From NCBI GenBank assembly GCA_945903265.1, contig CAMDNQ010000006.1, positions 62,001-126,000 on the forward strand: a stretch of 64,000 bases of DNA. The letters run 5' to 3'. This document shows positions 18,812 to 27,102 of this stretch, piece after piece. Source of the DNA: Candidatus Sulfopaludibacter sp. SbA3. GTDB lineage: Bacteria; Acidobacteriota; Vicinamibacteria; Vicinamibacterales; UBA2999. The notes beneath the pieces are model-generated. The model saw nothing but the letters and a program-made list of their open reading frames with translations. It did no database searches and had not been told where the DNA came from. A program made the position numbers and the translations under genes. Position 1 is the stretch's first letter. Each line of letters opens with the position of its first letter.

Positions 18812-19900
18812 ATGCCGGATCCGCAGATTGTCAGCTGCACGCTCCGGCAGCTTCTCGACGATCCCGAAGGCCTGACGGTGTTCGACGATCCGGGCGGCTA
18901 CCTTGCCGACGCCGGGCCCCGCTGGATCGAGTTTCTGCGCGACAACCCGAGAGGACGGCCCGAGGATCTCGTCATCGTCCTGACGGTGGCCGGCCGGCGC
19001 GTCGTCGGGGCCCTCCGTTCGATCCCCGTGGAGCTGCTGATCGGCGGGAAGATGGTCCGCAGCGGTGCGCTCCGGGGGTTCGCCCTCGATCCCGAATGGC
19101 GGGCCGGCGGTGCAGGGGGGATGATGCTGCTTCGCATATTGAGTGCGTCCGGCGCAGCAATGGCATCGGGCGGGCCCAGGCCAGAGACCATGGCTCTGTA
19201 TGCGCGCGCCGGCTTCACGGCGCTCGGTCCGCTGGTGCGGTACGTGTATTTCGCGAGCACGCGGCCCTTGATCGACATCGCATTCCGTGGCGCGCCGTAT
19301 GTGTCTGGCGCTTCGTCGGCGTTCGACCCATTAGCCAGGCTCTACTATCGGCTGCGCCGCCCCGCGGCCGAAACGAACCTTGCGTTTCTGGCTGTCGAGC
19401 GTTTCTCGAGCGGCCTCGACGATCTGCTGGCCTCCCGCGGAGGCGACCACATGATCCGTGGGTCGCGTGACCTCAACTGGGTGCTGGCGTACAGTCCTGC
19501 GCTCCGTGCCTATGAGATCCGGAACGGCGGGGTTCTCGTGGGTTACAGCGTTATCCGGCTGGCAGATCGGCCCTCAACCACGGTGCCGATGTGGCTGCCG
19601 GCGTTGCGGGCGGCATCGCTCCTGGACTTTCACCTGGATGATCCCTCCGCCGGCGCCCTGCTCCAATTGATGGCGCACGCGGTCCAGAGTGCCAGGGCGG
19701 AGGCCGCCGAGATCCTCGAAATTCAGACCAGCGATCCAGTGCTTGTGAGCTGCCTGCGACGCGCTGGGTTCGTGCATCTGGGCGGGAGCAAGGTCTATCT
19801 CAAGGCACCTGCGGGTGTGCGTCTTGACCCGGCGCGCTGGAACATGACGGAAGCGCAGGGCGACGTGTTGTGTTCCGCGCTCGACGTGCGCGCAACCTGA
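18812..19900 (+). CDS. double GNAT-like acyltransferase
   Basis: 362 residues that appear to hold two GNAT-like units. The first, about residues 60-150, includes GALRGFALDPEWRAGGAG, like an acyl-CoA pyrophosphate loop, and MALYARAGFTALGPLVRY. The second, about residues 225-345, ends with VSCLRRAGFVHLGGSKVY and a WNMTEAQGD tail seen in glycan-associated GNAT proteins. It begins 2 bases after the ligase stop and its stop overlaps the next ATG by one base. I infer transfer of an acyl group to a sugar or amine. The assignment as two domains is from pattern, not alignment. Confidence 0.6.
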   Translation: MPDPQIVSCTLRQLLDDPEGLTVFDDPGGYLADAGPRWIEFLRDNPRGRPEDLVIVLTVAGRRVVGALRSIPVELLIGGKMVRSGALRGFALDPEWRAGGAGGMMLLRILSASGAAMASGGPRPETMALYARAGFTALGPLVRYVYFASTRPLIDIAFRGAPYVSGASSAFDPLARLYYRLRRPAAETNLAFLAVERFSSGLDDLLASRGGDHMIRGSRDLNWVLAYSPALRAYEIRNGGVLVGYSVIRLADRPSTTVPMWLPALRAASLLDFHLDDPSAGALLQLMAHAVQSARAEAAEILEIQTSDPVLVSCLRRAGFVHLGGSKVYLKAPAGVRLDPARWNMTEAQGDVLCSALDVRAT

Positions 19901-20658
19901 TGCCGTCAGCGGTCAGGGTCGTCGTCAACGCCGACGATCTCGGCCTGTCGGCAGCCGTCAATGCGGAGATATTCCGGTTGATGGAAACCGGGCGCGTGAC
20001 GTCGGCAACGCTCCTCGCCAATGCGCCGGCGACGGCCGCGGCTGCACGCGAGATGCGCGGCATTCCGTCTGCCTCGTGTGGGATTCACCTCAATCTCACG
20101 GAGTTCGCGCCGCTGACTGGGGACCGCAATCTTGGCCCGCTCCTCGATGCAGGCGGACGCTTCAACGGACGCATCAGGGCTGTCGCTCTCTCGTCTGCGG
20201 TGAGGCACGCTGTCCGCCGCGAATGGAACGCGCAGATTGGAAGGCTCAGGGATCTCGGCGTCGAGATTACCCATATCGATTCCCATCACCACAGCCATAC
20301 GATCCCGTCGCTCTTCAGCACGTTGAAGGCCGTCCAGTCCGATAGCGGGATCAGGCGGGTGCGAATCAGCAAGAACCTGTACAGGCCTTCCGATCGGCCG
20401 GCCACGACGCTGCTGGCAAAGAAGAAGGCCTGGAACTTCCTGCTGCGCCGCTACGTCGCCACGCGGACCGCCGACGCCTTCACCGATTTCCGGACGATGC
20501 AGAGCCAGGGATTTCTGGACACACCGCCGGGCCGCGTCATCGAGCTGATGGTGCACCCGGGGAGCCCGGAGTACGCCGACGAGACGGCTCTCCTGGAACA
20601 GGAATGGTGGAGCCGCTTTGCCTACGGCATCCGATTGATTAGTTATCGCGAGATCTGA
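19900..20658 (+). CDS. YdjC/ChbG-family carbohydrate deacetylase
   Basis: 252 residues with VVVNADDLGLSAAVN at the N-terminus (metal-binding Asp pair), GIHLNLTE and ITHIDSHHHSHTIP (His ligands), and LMVHPGSPEYAD near the C-terminus, all conserved blocks of YdjC/ChbG deacetylases. It would remove N-acetyl groups from an amino-sugar substrate. ATG at 19900 overlaps the preceding TGA (TGATG); an in-frame GTG at 19870 is less likely. It ends the five-gene cluster and overlaps the convergent dehydrogenase gene by 16 bases. Confidence 0.85.
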   Translation: MPSAVRVVVNADDLGLSAAVNAEIFRLMETGRVTSATLLANAPATAAAAREMRGIPSASCGIHLNLTEFAPLTGDRNLGPLLDAGGRFNGRIRAVALSSAVRHAVRREWNAQIGRLRDLGVEITHIDSHHHSHTIPSLFSTLKAVQSDSGIRRVRISKNLYRPSDRPATTLLAKKKAWNFLLRRYVATRTADAFTDFRTMQSQGFLDTPPGRVIELMVHPGSPEYADETALLEQEWWSRFAYGIRLISYREI

Positions 20659-21989
20659 TCGGCCTGACCCGCGGGCGATCTGCCTGGATAGACCAGGTCG
20701 GCTACGCCGTCCAGGTTCTCCGGCGACAGCTGCCGCCAGCAGTCGATGACGGTCCGCCGCCGGCGCTGCCCCCCGCTGCGCAACACCTCGCTCAAATTCC
20801 CGAACGCCGGCCAGGCCACCATCAACACGAGGAGATCTGACGCTTCGACGCACTCCGCGAGCGACTCCGCACGCGCGACGGGCGCCGCCAGCAGGGCACT
20901 GGCGCCCTCCATCGCCGCCGGATCGAATGCCGTGACCGCGAATCCCTCCTCGATCAGCCTGTTCGCCAGCTGCACTCCCTGGCTTTCTTCGACGACGGGC
21001 GTGTCGGGCTTGTACGACAGGCCGAGAATCCCGATGCGCTCGCGTCCCGGCGTCGCGTGCGCCTTGACGATCGTCGCGACCCGCTCGACCTGGCGGCTGT
21101 TGATGGCATCGGTCGCCGCCGCGATGTCGGCATGTGCGCCCGCCTGCCGGGCGGCGGCCGCGAGTGCTGCATTGTCGCGCGGGAAACAGGGGCCGCCGTA
21201 GCCGACCGCTCCGCGCAGATACTTGTGCCCGATGCGCTTGTCGACGCCGATGGCGGTCGTCACGACGTCAACGTCGCCACCCGGCAGCCGCTCGCACAGC
21301 TCCGCCAGCATGTTCGCGTAGGAGATCTTGGTGGTCACGAACGTATTCACGGCAATCTTGGCGATCTCCGCGTTCACCCAGGCCATGCGCCGCACCTCGG
21401 CGCCTGCGGGAATAAAGGTCCGTTGCAGCGCTTCGAGCATGCGACCCGCGCGGGCGTCCGATTCGCCTATCAGGACGAGATCGGGATGGGTCATGTCATG
21501 GAGCACGCTGCCCAGCGCGATGAACTCCGGGTTGTAACACAGGCCGATGTCGCCGCCGACACGCCGTCCGGACGCCGCTTCGAGCGCCGGCGTGATCTCG
21601 CGCTCCGTCGACAGGGGCATCACGGTGCTGGTGATGACGACGACGTGATACCGGCTGCCGCCTCGAAGACCGCGGCCGATGGCCGTGACCGCGTCGACGA
21701 CGAACCGGTTTGAAAACGTCCCGTCCGACGCGCTTGGCGTCGGGACGACGACGAACGACATGTCGGCCTCCGCCACGGCAGCGGCGGTGTCGGTGGTGGC
21801 CGTGAGCCGTCCGCGGTGGTCGTGCACCAGGGCGGCGAGCCCTGGTTCGTCGATTGGTGTTCGCCCGTCATTCAGCAACGCGACGACGTCTGGGCTGTTA
21901 TCGGCACCGACCACGTCGTGGCCGTGGCTCGCCAGCAGCGCGGCCAGCGGTGCGCCGAGTTTGCCGAGTCCGACGACAGCAATTCGCAT
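20643..21989 (-). CDS. UDP-glucose/UDP-sugar 6-dehydrogenase
   Basis: 448 residues. MRIAVVGLGKLGAPLAA is the NAD-binding Rossmann start, SFVVVPTPS and CYNPEFIALGSV are family blocks, and GGPCFPRDN carries the catalytic Cys. GILGLSYKPDTPVVEES is the C-terminal UDP-binding region. It oxidises a UDP-sugar twice to the uronic acid for surface polysaccharide. GDP-mannose or UDP-ManNAc specificity cannot be excluded. It shares a 16-base convergent overlap with the deacetylase gene. Confidence 0.88.
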   Translation of the reverse strand: MRIAVVGLGKLGAPLAALLASHGHDVVGADNSPDVVALLNDGRTPIDEPGLAALVHDHRGRLTATTDTAAAVAEADMSFVVVPTPSASDGTFSNRFVVDAVTAIGRGLRGGSRYHVVVITSTVMPLSTEREITPALEAASGRRVGGDIGLCYNPEFIALGSVLHDMTHPDLVLIGESDARAGRMLEALQRTFIPAGAEVRRMAWVNAEIAKIAVNTFVTTKISYANMLAELCERLPGGDVDVVTTAIGVDKRIGHKYLRGAVGYGGPCFPRDNAALAAAARQAGAHADIAAATDAINSRQVERVATIVKAHATPGRERIGILGLSYKPDTPVVEESQGVQLANRLIEEGFAVTAFDPAAMEGASALLAAPVARAESLAECVEASDLLVLMVAWPAFGNLSEVLRSGGQRRRRTVIDCWRQLSPENLDGVADLVYPGRSPAGQADQISR

Positions 21990-22070
21990 GGGAGCCGTCC
22001 CTGTAATAGTCGCCTTGCCGGACGGTCCTGCCTTTCACACAACCGCAGATGCGTTCCGCCAGGGCGCGTA

Positions 22071-22427
22071 CTACGCTTCGGCGTCGGCGCTTTTCTTCGT
22101 GCCCTTTGTGGCTGATCGGTGAGAAGAGGGCCATCGCACGTCCTTGAACTGACGGATTGTGCGGACGCCGACGTGAATCCCCTCCATTCGCAGCAGCTGC
22201 CGTTTCAGTTCGAGGTTGCCGCCGTAGCCGCCCAGGGCGCCTGATGCCCCGATCACGCGGTGGCACGGCACGCCGCGGCCGCCGCCCCGCATGATGTTGC
22301 CGACGGCGCGCCAGGCCCTCGGCCGGCCGGCGAGCGCCGCGATGTCGCCATAGGTGGCCACGCGTCCCGCCGGAATCCGCCGCACGGCGGCCATCACTCG
22401 GCGGCGGAAATCCGTGTCAGCTGCCAA
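22071..22427 (-). CDS. MGMT/ATL-type alkyltransferase domain protein
   Basis: 118 residues equivalent to the C-terminal DNA-binding domain of O6-alkylguanine transferases: IPAGRVATYGDIAALAG (helix-turn-helix) and GVPCHRVIGASG, where the PCHR Cys is present. It is therefore a short active-type protein rather than an ATL with Cys replaced. It lacks the usual N-terminal domain. TTG at 22427 overlaps the upstream gene by 11 bases and includes the full domain; ATG at 22394 is the main alternative but starts inside it. The last 20 or so residues (after FKDVRWP) are encoded by a cacgaag-type repeat and look like an acquired tail. Confidence 0.8.
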   Translation of the reverse strand: MAADTDFRRRVMAAVRRIPAGRVATYGDIAALAGRPRAWRAVGNIMRGGGRGVPCHRVIGASGALGGYGGNLELKRQLLRMEGIHVGVRTIRQFKDVRWPSSHRSATKGTKKSADAEA

Positions 22428-23055
22428 TCACGATCTTGACGCGGAACGTCACGCCGCCCAGGTCGGTCTCGCTGAATTCCTTCGACACGCTGTTCGCATC
22501 GCGGCCCAGGGCGTCGGGGACGGTTGACCATTCCGCTTCGAAGGCGGTCCCGATCCATCGGGTGAGGACGAACTCCGCGCCGCCGAGCAGGTGATACCCC
22601 TGGAACCGCTCGTCGACGTTCTCCGACGCCTCGGCGAAGCGTGACGTCTCGCGGTAGCGATGCCATCCGACGCCGCCGCCGCCGTACGGCACGACGCGCC
22701 ATCCGAAATCGGCGCGATATCCCCCGACCAGGGTCAACGGCGTGATCGTCACGGTCGTCGGAATGCCAAGGTTGAACTGCTCCCCCTGATACAGAAACAC
22801 CCGTTCGCCGGTCTGCTTGAACTGGGAGGCGCGCACGTCGAGGAAGATCTGGAAGGGGAGAACGACCTCAACGCCCCCGCCCCAGACCGGCCCGCCGGCA
22901 TCACCGAGGACAGCTTCGAAACTGCGTTCGGCCGTGAACGTTGTCGAACCGATGTCGGCAAACCCGCGAAGCATGAACTCCGGCGTCTGCGCGTGCGCGG
23001 TCGTGGCCAGGCCGAGCACTCCCGCAGACATCGCGCAGATCAGAAGCCGCTTCAT
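22417..23055 (-). CDS. outer-membrane beta-barrel protein
   Basis: 212 residues with a signal peptide (MKRLLICAMSAGVLGL, cleavage after AHAQ) followed by alternating hydrophobic strands and glycine-rich turns (YGGGGVGWHRYRE, LLGGAEFVLTRW) that fit a small eight-stranded barrel of the OmpA/OmpW kind. The exact family is not recognised. Its start overlaps the stop of the subtilase gene (ATGA), so the protease and barrel are probably coexpressed. Confidence 0.7.
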   Translation of the reverse strand: MKRLLICAMSAGVLGLATTAHAQTPEFMLRGFADIGSTTFTAERSFEAVLGDAGGPVWGGGVEVVLPFQIFLDVRASQFKQTGERVFLYQGEQFNLGIPTTVTITPLTLVGGYRADFGWRVVPYGGGGVGWHRYRETSRFAEASENVDERFQGYHLLGGAEFVLTRWIGTAFEAEWSTVPDALGRDANSVSKEFSETDLGGVTFRVKIVIGS

Positions 23056-24551
23056 CGCGCCAGCCCCAGTCCGCGGAGCGATGCCCGCGGGTTGATGAGC
23101 CCATGGCCGTACTCATTGTCGCGTCCCGCCGGGCCCAGATCGATCGCGTAGCGCTTCATGGCCGCTTCGACGGCGGCGGGGCTCGTGATGCCCTGCTGGA
23201 TGAGCAGTGCGGCAAATCCGGAGACGTGAGGCGCCGCCATCGACGTGCCCTGGAGGTAGTCGTACGCGAAGGAATCAAACCGGGGCGCGGTGAATTGCGA
23301 AGGACGGCGCAGATAGGTCTCGACCACGTCGAAATCGTAGGTCTGCTGGAGGATGCTGCCCGGCGTGCCGCCGATGCGGCTGTTGCCCCCCGGAGCGACG
23401 AGCTCCACGTAACTGCCCGTATTCGAATAAAAGGCGCGCTCGCGGTTGCGGCCGATGCCGCCGACCGCCACCATCCCCTCGATGTCCGGCGCGAACTCCG
23501 CCAACCGCTCCACGCGGTTGCCCGACTCGAAATCGTTGCCCGCGGCGACCGTCACGAAGACGCCTCGCCCGACGGCATAGGCGATCGCTTCGCGAATCAC
23601 CGGCGCCGCCGGACCGGTGCGGCCGATGCTCATGTTGATGACATCCGCGCCGTTGTCCGCCGCGTACCGAATCCCCCGCGCCACCACGTCGTCGGTGCCC
23701 TGGAAGGGGCTGTTGAAAATGAGGTCCCACAGGCTCGCGATGACCTTCACCGGCATGATGCGGACGTTGAAGGCCATTCCCGCGACGCCCGTGCTGTTGT
23801 TCGTCAGCTGGCCGATCGTTCCTGCCACGTGGGTGCCGTGGCCGTCGAGGTCGAACGGCAGCGTCGTGTCCCAGATGAAGTCGCGAGGCGCGACGAATCG
23901 ATCGGGGCCGGCAAGCTCCGGAGCCGCTGCAAACGGAACGTCCACCACGCCGAGCGACCGGAACGGCACGCCGTCGAGGGTGAACGCGCGAGCCTGGTAA
24001 CGGACGACAGCGGACCGGTACGCCACGCCGCTATCGAGAACCGCCACGACCACCGCCGGTGACGCGCCCGGGTTGATGTCCCACGCGCGCTCCATGTCGA
24101 GCGTGGTGTAGTTCCACTGCTGCGCGTAGAGCGGATCGTTCGGCGTAAACCTCGGATGGACGCGGTAGCGCGCCTGGGCGTACTCGACATCGGGCTGCGC
24201 CTCGAGCTCGCGCGCCGCGGCTTCGGGATCCGCATTCGCGTCGATGGACACGATGTCGAAATCCGCGTCACTCAGCGGCCGGCCCGCCGCCCCGTCCACC
24301 TGCGCCAGGACCATGCGCTGCGCGTCGGGCGAGGTTCCGGGCCTGAACTTGACGATGATGCTGCCGGGCACGAACGGCTGATCGCCGGTGATGGTGATGT
24401 CCGGCGCGCCGTTACGCGGTTCGCGCGGGGGATCGAGGGCCCGCAGGCCACGATCGATGGCGGACTGTGCCTGGTTGATGCTCATGGCGCACGCCGCGAG
24501 AACCGCCGTGCAGAGGAGTACGCGTGTGGTGGGACCGAACGTCTTCGCCAT
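23052..24551 (-). CDS. S8 subtilisin-family serine protease, probable lipoprotein
   Basis: 499 residues. The N-terminus has a hydrophobic stretch ending VLAAC, a possible lipobox. An inhibitor-I9-like propeptide follows (GSIIVKFRPGTSPDAQ to about residue 130). The catalytic triad is visible as AVLDSGVAY (Asp), DGHGTHVAGTIG (His) and GTSMAAPHVSG (Ser), with AAGNDFESGN for the oxyanion Asn. It is a secreted or surface-anchored protease. It overlaps the downstream barrel gene by 4 bases. Confidence 0.92.
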   Translation of the reverse strand: MAKTFGPTTRVLLCTAVLAACAMSINQAQSAIDRGLRALDPPREPRNGAPDITITGDQPFVPGSIIVKFRPGTSPDAQRMVLAQVDGAAGRPLSDADFDIVSIDANADPEAAARELEAQPDVEYAQARYRVHPRFTPNDPLYAQQWNYTTLDMERAWDINPGASPAVVVAVLDSGVAYRSAVVRYQARAFTLDGVPFRSLGVVDVPFAAAPELAGPDRFVAPRDFIWDTTLPFDLDGHGTHVAGTIGQLTNNSTGVAGMAFNVRIMPVKVIASLWDLIFNSPFQGTDDVVARGIRYAADNGADVINMSIGRTGPAAPVIREAIAYAVGRGVFVTVAAGNDFESGNRVERLAEFAPDIEGMVAVGGIGRNRERAFYSNTGSYVELVAPGGNSRIGGTPGSILQQTYDFDVVETYLRRPSQFTAPRFDSFAYDYLQGTSMAAPHVSGFAALLIQQGITSPAAVEAAMKRYAIDLGPAGRDNEYGHGLINPRASLRGLGLAR

Positions 24552-24568
24552 TACACCCTTTGGGAACC

Positions 24569-25924
24569 TTACAGATACGTCAGCGGATCGACGTCGTAGC
24601 CGGCCGGGTCGAGCGGCGCCTCAATGGACTGCGGCTCGTCTTCCCGCGCTTCCCACAGACTGATCTCCACCGGCCGATCGATGCGCGCGCCCTTCGAATC
24701 GAACAGGAGCCGTACGCGCGGCCGGTACGGATCGGGCGCGTACGTCTTGAGCACGACGGCGACGTCTCCCGTGTTCAATCGGACCAGGTTGCCGACAGGA
24801 TAGATGCCAACCAGCTGGGAGAAGCGCCGCACGAGGTTCTGATCGAACTGCTTGCCGTCGTTTCGCTGGAGCACGGCCAGAATCCGGTCGGTTGGAAACG
24901 CTTCCTGATAGACGCGCTGTGACCGCATCGCGTCGTAGACGTCCGCAATACCGCACAACATGGTGGCCAGATTGAGGGACGATCGAGTCACCCCCGCAGG
25001 GTAGCCCGACGCGTCGAGCCGCAGATGATGTTCGAAGGCCACGATGGGCGCGAGCGTCGGCATCTCCGGCGTCTGGCGGAGGATTTCCGCCCCGTCCACC
25101 GTGTGGCGCCGCAGGATGTCGAATTCCTTGTCGGTGAGCTTCTCGGTCTTGTTCAGAATCTCGCCCGGAGTTTTGACCTTCCCGATGTCATGCATCAACG
25201 CGGCGAGGCCCACCTCGCGCAGCAGCGCGCCCTCCATCCCGAGGCCGCGGGCCTGGCCCATGGTGAGAATCGAGACATTCACCATGTGCGTGAACGTGTA
25301 GCTGTCGTAGTTTTTCAGCGCGGTTAACGCGAGGAGTGCCGTGCGGTTCTGGGACACCTCCTGGGCGAGCGTGTCGACGACCGCGAGGCCGGCGTCGGCG
25401 TCGGGTTTGCCCTCCGTCTTCGCGCTGTCCCACATCGTCTGTGCCACGTTGACCGCGTCGTCGTACAGCCGGCGGTATGTCGCGACATCGCCTTGCGGGA
25501 CGTCGGTCCGCTGGTCGACCTGCAGCCGGCCGACGCGGATGTACTTGAGGCGGCCGAGCGTTGTTGTCGCTTCCTTCGCCTCGCGTCCGCCGAGGGACTG
25601 CGCCAGCTGCGCCAGCTCGGGATGCGGCACGCCACGGTCGATGACGACGCGCTCGATGCCTGCGTCCTGCAGCTGCCGCATCAGCCGCCCCATGCTTTCG
25701 GCGGCGCGGGGCACCGGGATATCGCCAACGACGAGGTCGTCGCCGACGATGCCGATCGCAATGGACGGTGCCGTCGCATGAATGAGGGCAAGCGTTTCGC
25801 CGAACGCCGTGATGCTGCGGGCGACGAGCGGGTGCCCGGGCGCGTAGAGCTGGACGGAACGCAGTGCCGCCGCGAAGCGGCGCAGGACTTCCTCGGCGAT
25901 CTTGGCTTTCTGCTGCGCGCTCAT
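24569..25924 (-). CDS. HD-GYP-type domain protein with altered GYP motif
   Basis: 451 residues. The N-terminal 160 residues (RSVQLYAPGHPLV, then DDLVVGDIPVP) form an unassigned domain also found in the HEAT-repeat protein upstream. The C-terminal domain has LMHDIGKVKTPGEILNK, the HD metal site, and EHHLRLDASGYP where canonical c-di-GMP phosphodiesterases have HHExxDGxGYP, so Glu and Gly are replaced. The protein may hydrolyse c-di-GMP, bind it, or have another nucleotide substrate. ATG at 25924 overlaps the upstream stop (ATGA). A long upstream in-frame extension overlaps that gene and is rejected. Confidence 0.85.
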   Translation of the reverse strand: MSAQQKAKIAEEVLRRFAAALRSVQLYAPGHPLVARSITAFGETLALIHATAPSIAIGIVGDDLVVGDIPVPRAAESMGRLMRQLQDAGIERVVIDRGVPHPELAQLAQSLGGREAKEATTTLGRLKYIRVGRLQVDQRTDVPQGDVATYRRLYDDAVNVAQTMWDSAKTEGKPDADAGLAVVDTLAQEVSQNRTALLALTALKNYDSYTFTHMVNVSILTMGQARGLGMEGALLREVGLAALMHDIGKVKTPGEILNKTEKLTDKEFDILRRHTVDGAEILRQTPEMPTLAPIVAFEHHLRLDASGYPAGVTRSSLNLATMLCGIADVYDAMRSQRVYQEAFPTDRILAVLQRNDGKQFDQNLVRRFSQLVGIYPVGNLVRLNTGDVAVVLKTYAPDPYRPRVRLLFDSKGARIDRPVEISLWEAREDEPQSIEAPLDPAGYDVDPLTYL

Positions 25925-27102
25925 ACGTGCTGCCGCTGACGGGGCGGCGCGACGCGCGTGTGGGCCCGCGCCACGGCGCGCACGCTGCGGCTGCCGGTTT
26001 TCGCGGCTTCTGCGAGGATCGCCAGTGTCGCCGGCGTGCCGATCCGCCGAAGCGCCGCGGCCGCCAGCTTCCGGAGCGCGGCGGTGCGAAACGGCGCCCA
26101 CCACTGGCCGCGATGGAGCACGGTGCGCAGCGCCTGCGCGGAATCGGCGTGATCCCCCAGCCCGCCCAGCGCCTCGATGATCTGCGCATGCGTCTCGATC
26201 GCCGGTCCCCGCGGAACGTCGCGCGTCAGCACCGAGCAGAGGAGCGGCACGACACGGTCGTCGCGCATGCCCAGGAGCTCCTGGAGAATCGAGCTGCTCG
26301 CACCGCCCGATGTCAGCGCGCGCTGCAGCACGGCGAATGCCTCTGGGGAACCGGTGTGGATGATCGCCCGCACGGCCTCCCGCTGCACCTGCGGGTCGGC
26401 GTCCTCGAGCATCGTGGTCAGCTCGACGAGCGCTTCCTCGCCGCCGAACATGCGCAGCAGGTCGATGGCCGTGCGCCTGACCGCCGGGTTCGGCGACAGC
26501 TTCAGCCGCTCGACCGACTCGCGCCCGGCCGCGCCGAATCCGAACAGCAGCTCACGGAGCCGTCGAATCGCACGGGTGTTGTCTTCGGAGACGAGCGCAT
26601 CGGTGAGCCGGGGCACGATGCGGGTGCCGACGGTGTGGAACAGGCGGCTCACCGGCTCGATATCGGCGGTCTCTCCCGCCTTGCGGAGATAGACCACCAG
26701 GTTCCGGACGAAGGCTCCGCCGATAAGCGCTTCCATGACGGCGTCGGCCGCCGGCTGGAGCGAGGCGCGGCCGTCGCCGCCGGCATCGCGCACGATCGCG
26801 AACGTCAGCTTCTGCGCCGTCTCGAAATCTCCCGCGAGAATCCGGCGCTCGATCTGCCCGATGACGGTCCGCGCGACCTCGGTCCAGGCGAATGGGTCGT
26901 CCTCCACCTGGAGCAGATCGAAGAGGAGCTGGAGGTCGAGGTCCTTGACGGCGTGATCGGTGATTGTGGACAGCCAGGCCTGAATCCGCTCAGGCGGATC
27001 GTCGGACACCCGTTCGACGTCGATCGCCTGGCGCCGCGCCCCCGAGAGCTCGCGGGCGTATTCCTGTGACACGAACGGCTCGTCCGAGTACGACGTCAGC
27101 AT
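25921..27102 (-). CDS. HEAT-repeat protein, C-terminal part separated by a frameshift
   Basis: 393 residues from the first ATG, built of helical repeats typical of HEAT proteins: AVRRTAIDLLRMFGGEEAL, VQREAVRAIIHTGSPEAF and RTAALRKLAAAALRRIG are successive units. The frame is open upstream to 27183 and encodes sensible residues (EEAEETPLGQE) that continue the protein encoded at 27172-28165 in another frame. It is therefore best read as the second half of one gene of about 748 codons, not as an independent gene. It ends in an ATGA overlap with the HD-GYP gene. HEAT repeats scaffold protein interactions; partners are unknown. Confidence 0.65.
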   Translation of the reverse strand: MLTSYSDEPFVSQEYARELSGARRQAIDVERVSDDPPERIQAWLSTITDHAVKDLDLQLLFDLLQVEDDPFAWTEVARTVIGQIERRILAGDFETAQKLTFAIVRDAGGDGRASLQPAADAVMEALIGGAFVRNLVVYLRKAGETADIEPVSRLFHTVGTRIVPRLTDALVSEDNTRAIRRLRELLFGFGAAGRESVERLKLSPNPAVRRTAIDLLRMFGGEEALVELTTMLEDADPQVQREAVRAIIHTGSPEAFAVLQRALTSGGASSSILQELLGMRDDRVVPLLCSVLTRDVPRGPAIETHAQIIEALGGLGDHADSAQALRTVLHRGQWWAPFRTAALRKLAAAALRRIGTPATLAILAEAAKTGSRSVRAVARAHTRVAPPRQRQHV

